DNA from: Duganella sp. Leaf126
GTDB taxonomy: Bacteria > Pseudomonadota > Gammaproteobacteria > Burkholderiales > Burkholderiaceae_D
Length of the DNA stretch: 64,000 bases
Reading direction: 5' to 3'
Assembly: GCF_001423125.1 (NCBI RefSeq)
Contig: NZ_LMNW01000002.1
Location: forward strand, 1-64,000
Of the stretch, positions 62,641 through 64,000 are shown piece by piece. Position 1 is the first letter of the stretch; every line of letters begins with the position of its first letter. A program made the position numbers and the translations under genes. The notes beneath the pieces are model-generated. The model searched no databases and was not told where the DNA came from. It worked only from the letters and a program-made list of their open reading frames with translations.

Positions 62641-64000
62641 TCAACGTGCCACCAGTGCATGACCGCGCGGGTCGCTGGCCGCCACCAGCTGGCGCAGGAA
62701 GTCGTCCTGCACCGCGTAGGCGGCCGCAGCTTCGCTGTCGTCGCGTACCAGCATCGAGGCGCGCACCAGGATGCCGTCCGCCACCTTGCCGCGCAGACCG
62801 TCGCGGAAGATCTGCATGCGCATGGCCAGGCCGCCTTGCGGATAAGCGTCGCTGATGCGGGTCCAGTAAGTCACCGCTTCCAGCCGGCCCTGGCCGGTGG
62901 CCAGCATGTGCTTGCCAGGCAGCGGCGGCGCCGAAGCCGTCATCGACAACGGTGCCGGCGTCAGCGAGATGACCTTGTAGCCCTGGGCCGGATAGCAGAT
63001 CTCGGGCAGGTGCAGTTTGACATCCTGGCGCTGCTCCTTGGCATAGGCGAGCGCCAGCATCACCTGCTGGCCCTGGCTGTTGACATAGGTGCGCATCAGC
63101 ACGTCGTCATACGGCTGCTCGAGATTGCGCCCGCCGTCTTCGGCGGTGGACAGTTCGGCCTGGGTGACCGCGCCCGGCAGTTCGCGCCAGTCGCCGAAGC
63201 GGGTCGGCACGCTGCCGGCCAGGTCGATGGTATGCGGATTCGGTGTCAGGGTCGGAGTCAGCGCCCAGGCGGCGCCCACCGACACCAGCATGCCGACCAG
63301 CAGACCGACTGCGACGCGCGGCGTCACCCGGCCCAGCTGGTGCCAGGCGCCCGGCTGCAGGGCCGGCAGTTGCAGGCCAGCGCCTTCGTCGCTGGCGCCG
63401 CCACGGCGCACCATCCAGCTCAGTGCGCTATCGACACCGATAATCAGCAGCAGCGCCGACAGGAACAGCACCAGGCCCGAAAAGCTGTGCAGGAAACCCT
63501 GGCCGGCCGCATCGCCGTAGTGATACGTGATCAGCGACAGGAAGATGATGCGGATGGTGTTGGCGGTAAACGAGATCGGGATGATCAGCATCGCCAGCAG
63601 CACGTTGCGCACCAGCGAAGGATGGCGCACCAGGTTCATGTAGAGCAGGCCCAGCGCTTCGAGCGTGAACAGCGAATTGAGGCCGGCGCAGGCATCGGCC
63701 ACCAGCAGCTGGTACTGGCCGATGGTGAGGATCACGCCGCTGCGGGCGATCGGATAACCCATCCAGTACAGCAAGTGTTCGGTGGCGGTGGAGACCGCGA
63801 TCTTCATCGGCAGCGTGACCACGTCGACGATCGAGGCTGGCAACGGAATCATGAACAGCATGAAGAAGAAGGCAAACCACATGCGCGACCAGGTGCGCAC
63901 ACCGAAGAATGCGATCATCAGCCCGGCCAGCACCAGCACCAGCGAGCCGACTTCGAGCACGTGCACGCCCTGCGAGCGGCCCAGCACGTAGCAGACCAGG
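62641..64000 (-). CDS. xrtB: Exosortase (XrtB-like) fused to EpsI domain, partial (N-terminus beyond right edge)
   Basis: The reverse strand is open from the stop at 62641 to the window end (453 codons). The N-terminal visible part is a polytopic exosortase with the catalytic triad region: Cys in [11 protein letters not shown], Arg in [10 protein letters not shown], His in [12 protein letters not shown]. After about 230 visible residues an EpsI-type domain follows ([22 protein letters not shown]). Exosortases cleave and sort PEP-CTERM proteins such as those at 35554 and 40519. Assignment to type B rests on the EpsI fusion and on EpsA in the same window. The start lies beyond 64000. Confidence 0.88.
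   Translation of the reverse strand, partial: LVCYVLGRSQGVHVLEVGSLVLVLAGLMIAFFGVRTWSRMWFAFFFMLFMIPLPASIVDVVTLPMKIAVSTATEHLLYWMGYPIARSGVILTIGQYQLLVADACAGLNSLFTLEALGLLYMNLVRHPSLVRNVLLAMLIIPISFTANTIRIIFLSLITYHYGDAAGQGFLHSFSGLVLFLSALLLIIGVDSALSWMVRRGGASDEGAGLQLPALQPGAWHQLGRVTPRVAVGLLVGMLVSVGAAWALTPTLTPNPHTIDLAGSVPTRFGDWRELPGAVTQAELSTAEDGGRNLEQPYDDVLMRTYVNSQGQQVMLALAYAKEQRQDVKLHLPEICYPAQGYKVISLTPAPLSMTASAPPLPGKHMLATGQGRLEAVTYWTRISDAYPQGGLAMRMQIFRDGLRGKVADGILVRASMLVRDDSEAAAAYAVQDDFLRQLVAASDPRGHALVAR

Overview
The window is GC-rich, densely coding DNA of a betaproteobacterium, most likely Oxalobacteraceae (Massilia, Duganella or Janthinobacterium type). This rests on the gene families and their combination: the PrpF/AcnD form of the methylcitrate cycle, clpS-clpA beside a cold-shock gene, EpsA/exosortase B/PEP-CTERM genes and an exopolysaccharide locus. 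No tRNA, rRNA, insertion sequence, prophage or CRISPR array was seen.

Layout. 1-1388 is the N-terminal part of a type VI secretion spike (VgrG) that runs off the left edge. 1477-9224 is the 2-methylcitrate (propionate) locus prpB-prpC-acnD-prpF with divergent prpR; a perfect sigma-54 promoter and a 6-3-6 inverted repeat lie between prpB and prpR. 9225-9714 is non-coding and holds about eight degenerate 36-bp repeats. 9715-12403 is an overlapping trio: secreted alpha/beta hydrolase, LytS-type kinase, LytTR regulator. 12502-23319 carries mostly housekeeping genes: tricorn-like protease, clpA/clpS, cold-shock protein, icd, a 23S rRNA pseudouridine synthase, rpsT, murJ. 23320-23813 is a second degenerate repeat tract.

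23814-33617 is an eleven-gene, mostly overlapping minus-strand operon for an envelope machine that mixes type II secretion parts (GspG, GspF, GspE, secretin, three further pseudopilin-like proteins) with PilM/N/O/P-like assembly proteins. A PhoB-like regulator and EpsA lie upstream on the same strand. 35554-41016 encodes exported proteins: a large ExeM/NucH-like nuclease, two PEP-CTERM proteins and a TIGR03790-type protein.

41408-64000 is an exopolysaccharide locus. It has nucleotide-sugar genes (manC, a second nucleotidyltransferase, galE, ugd), seven glycosyltransferases or glycosyltransferase-like proteins, two acyl/acetyltransferases, a Wzy-type polymerase, a Wzx-type flippase, two paralogous secreted proteins of unrecognised function, and at the right edge an exosortase fused to an EpsI domain. 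Together they point to a Wzx/Wzy-type heteropolysaccharide drawing on GDP-mannose, UDP-galactose and UDP-glucuronate, coupled to an exosortase that would process the PEP-CTERM proteins. The initiating transferase and the Wza/Wzc export parts are not in the window.

Least explained are the secreted paralogue pair with its sigma-54-like promoter, the hybrid secretion operon with an atypical pseudopilin, the cold-shock leader with an overlapping upstream ORF, and the two intergenic repeat tracts.
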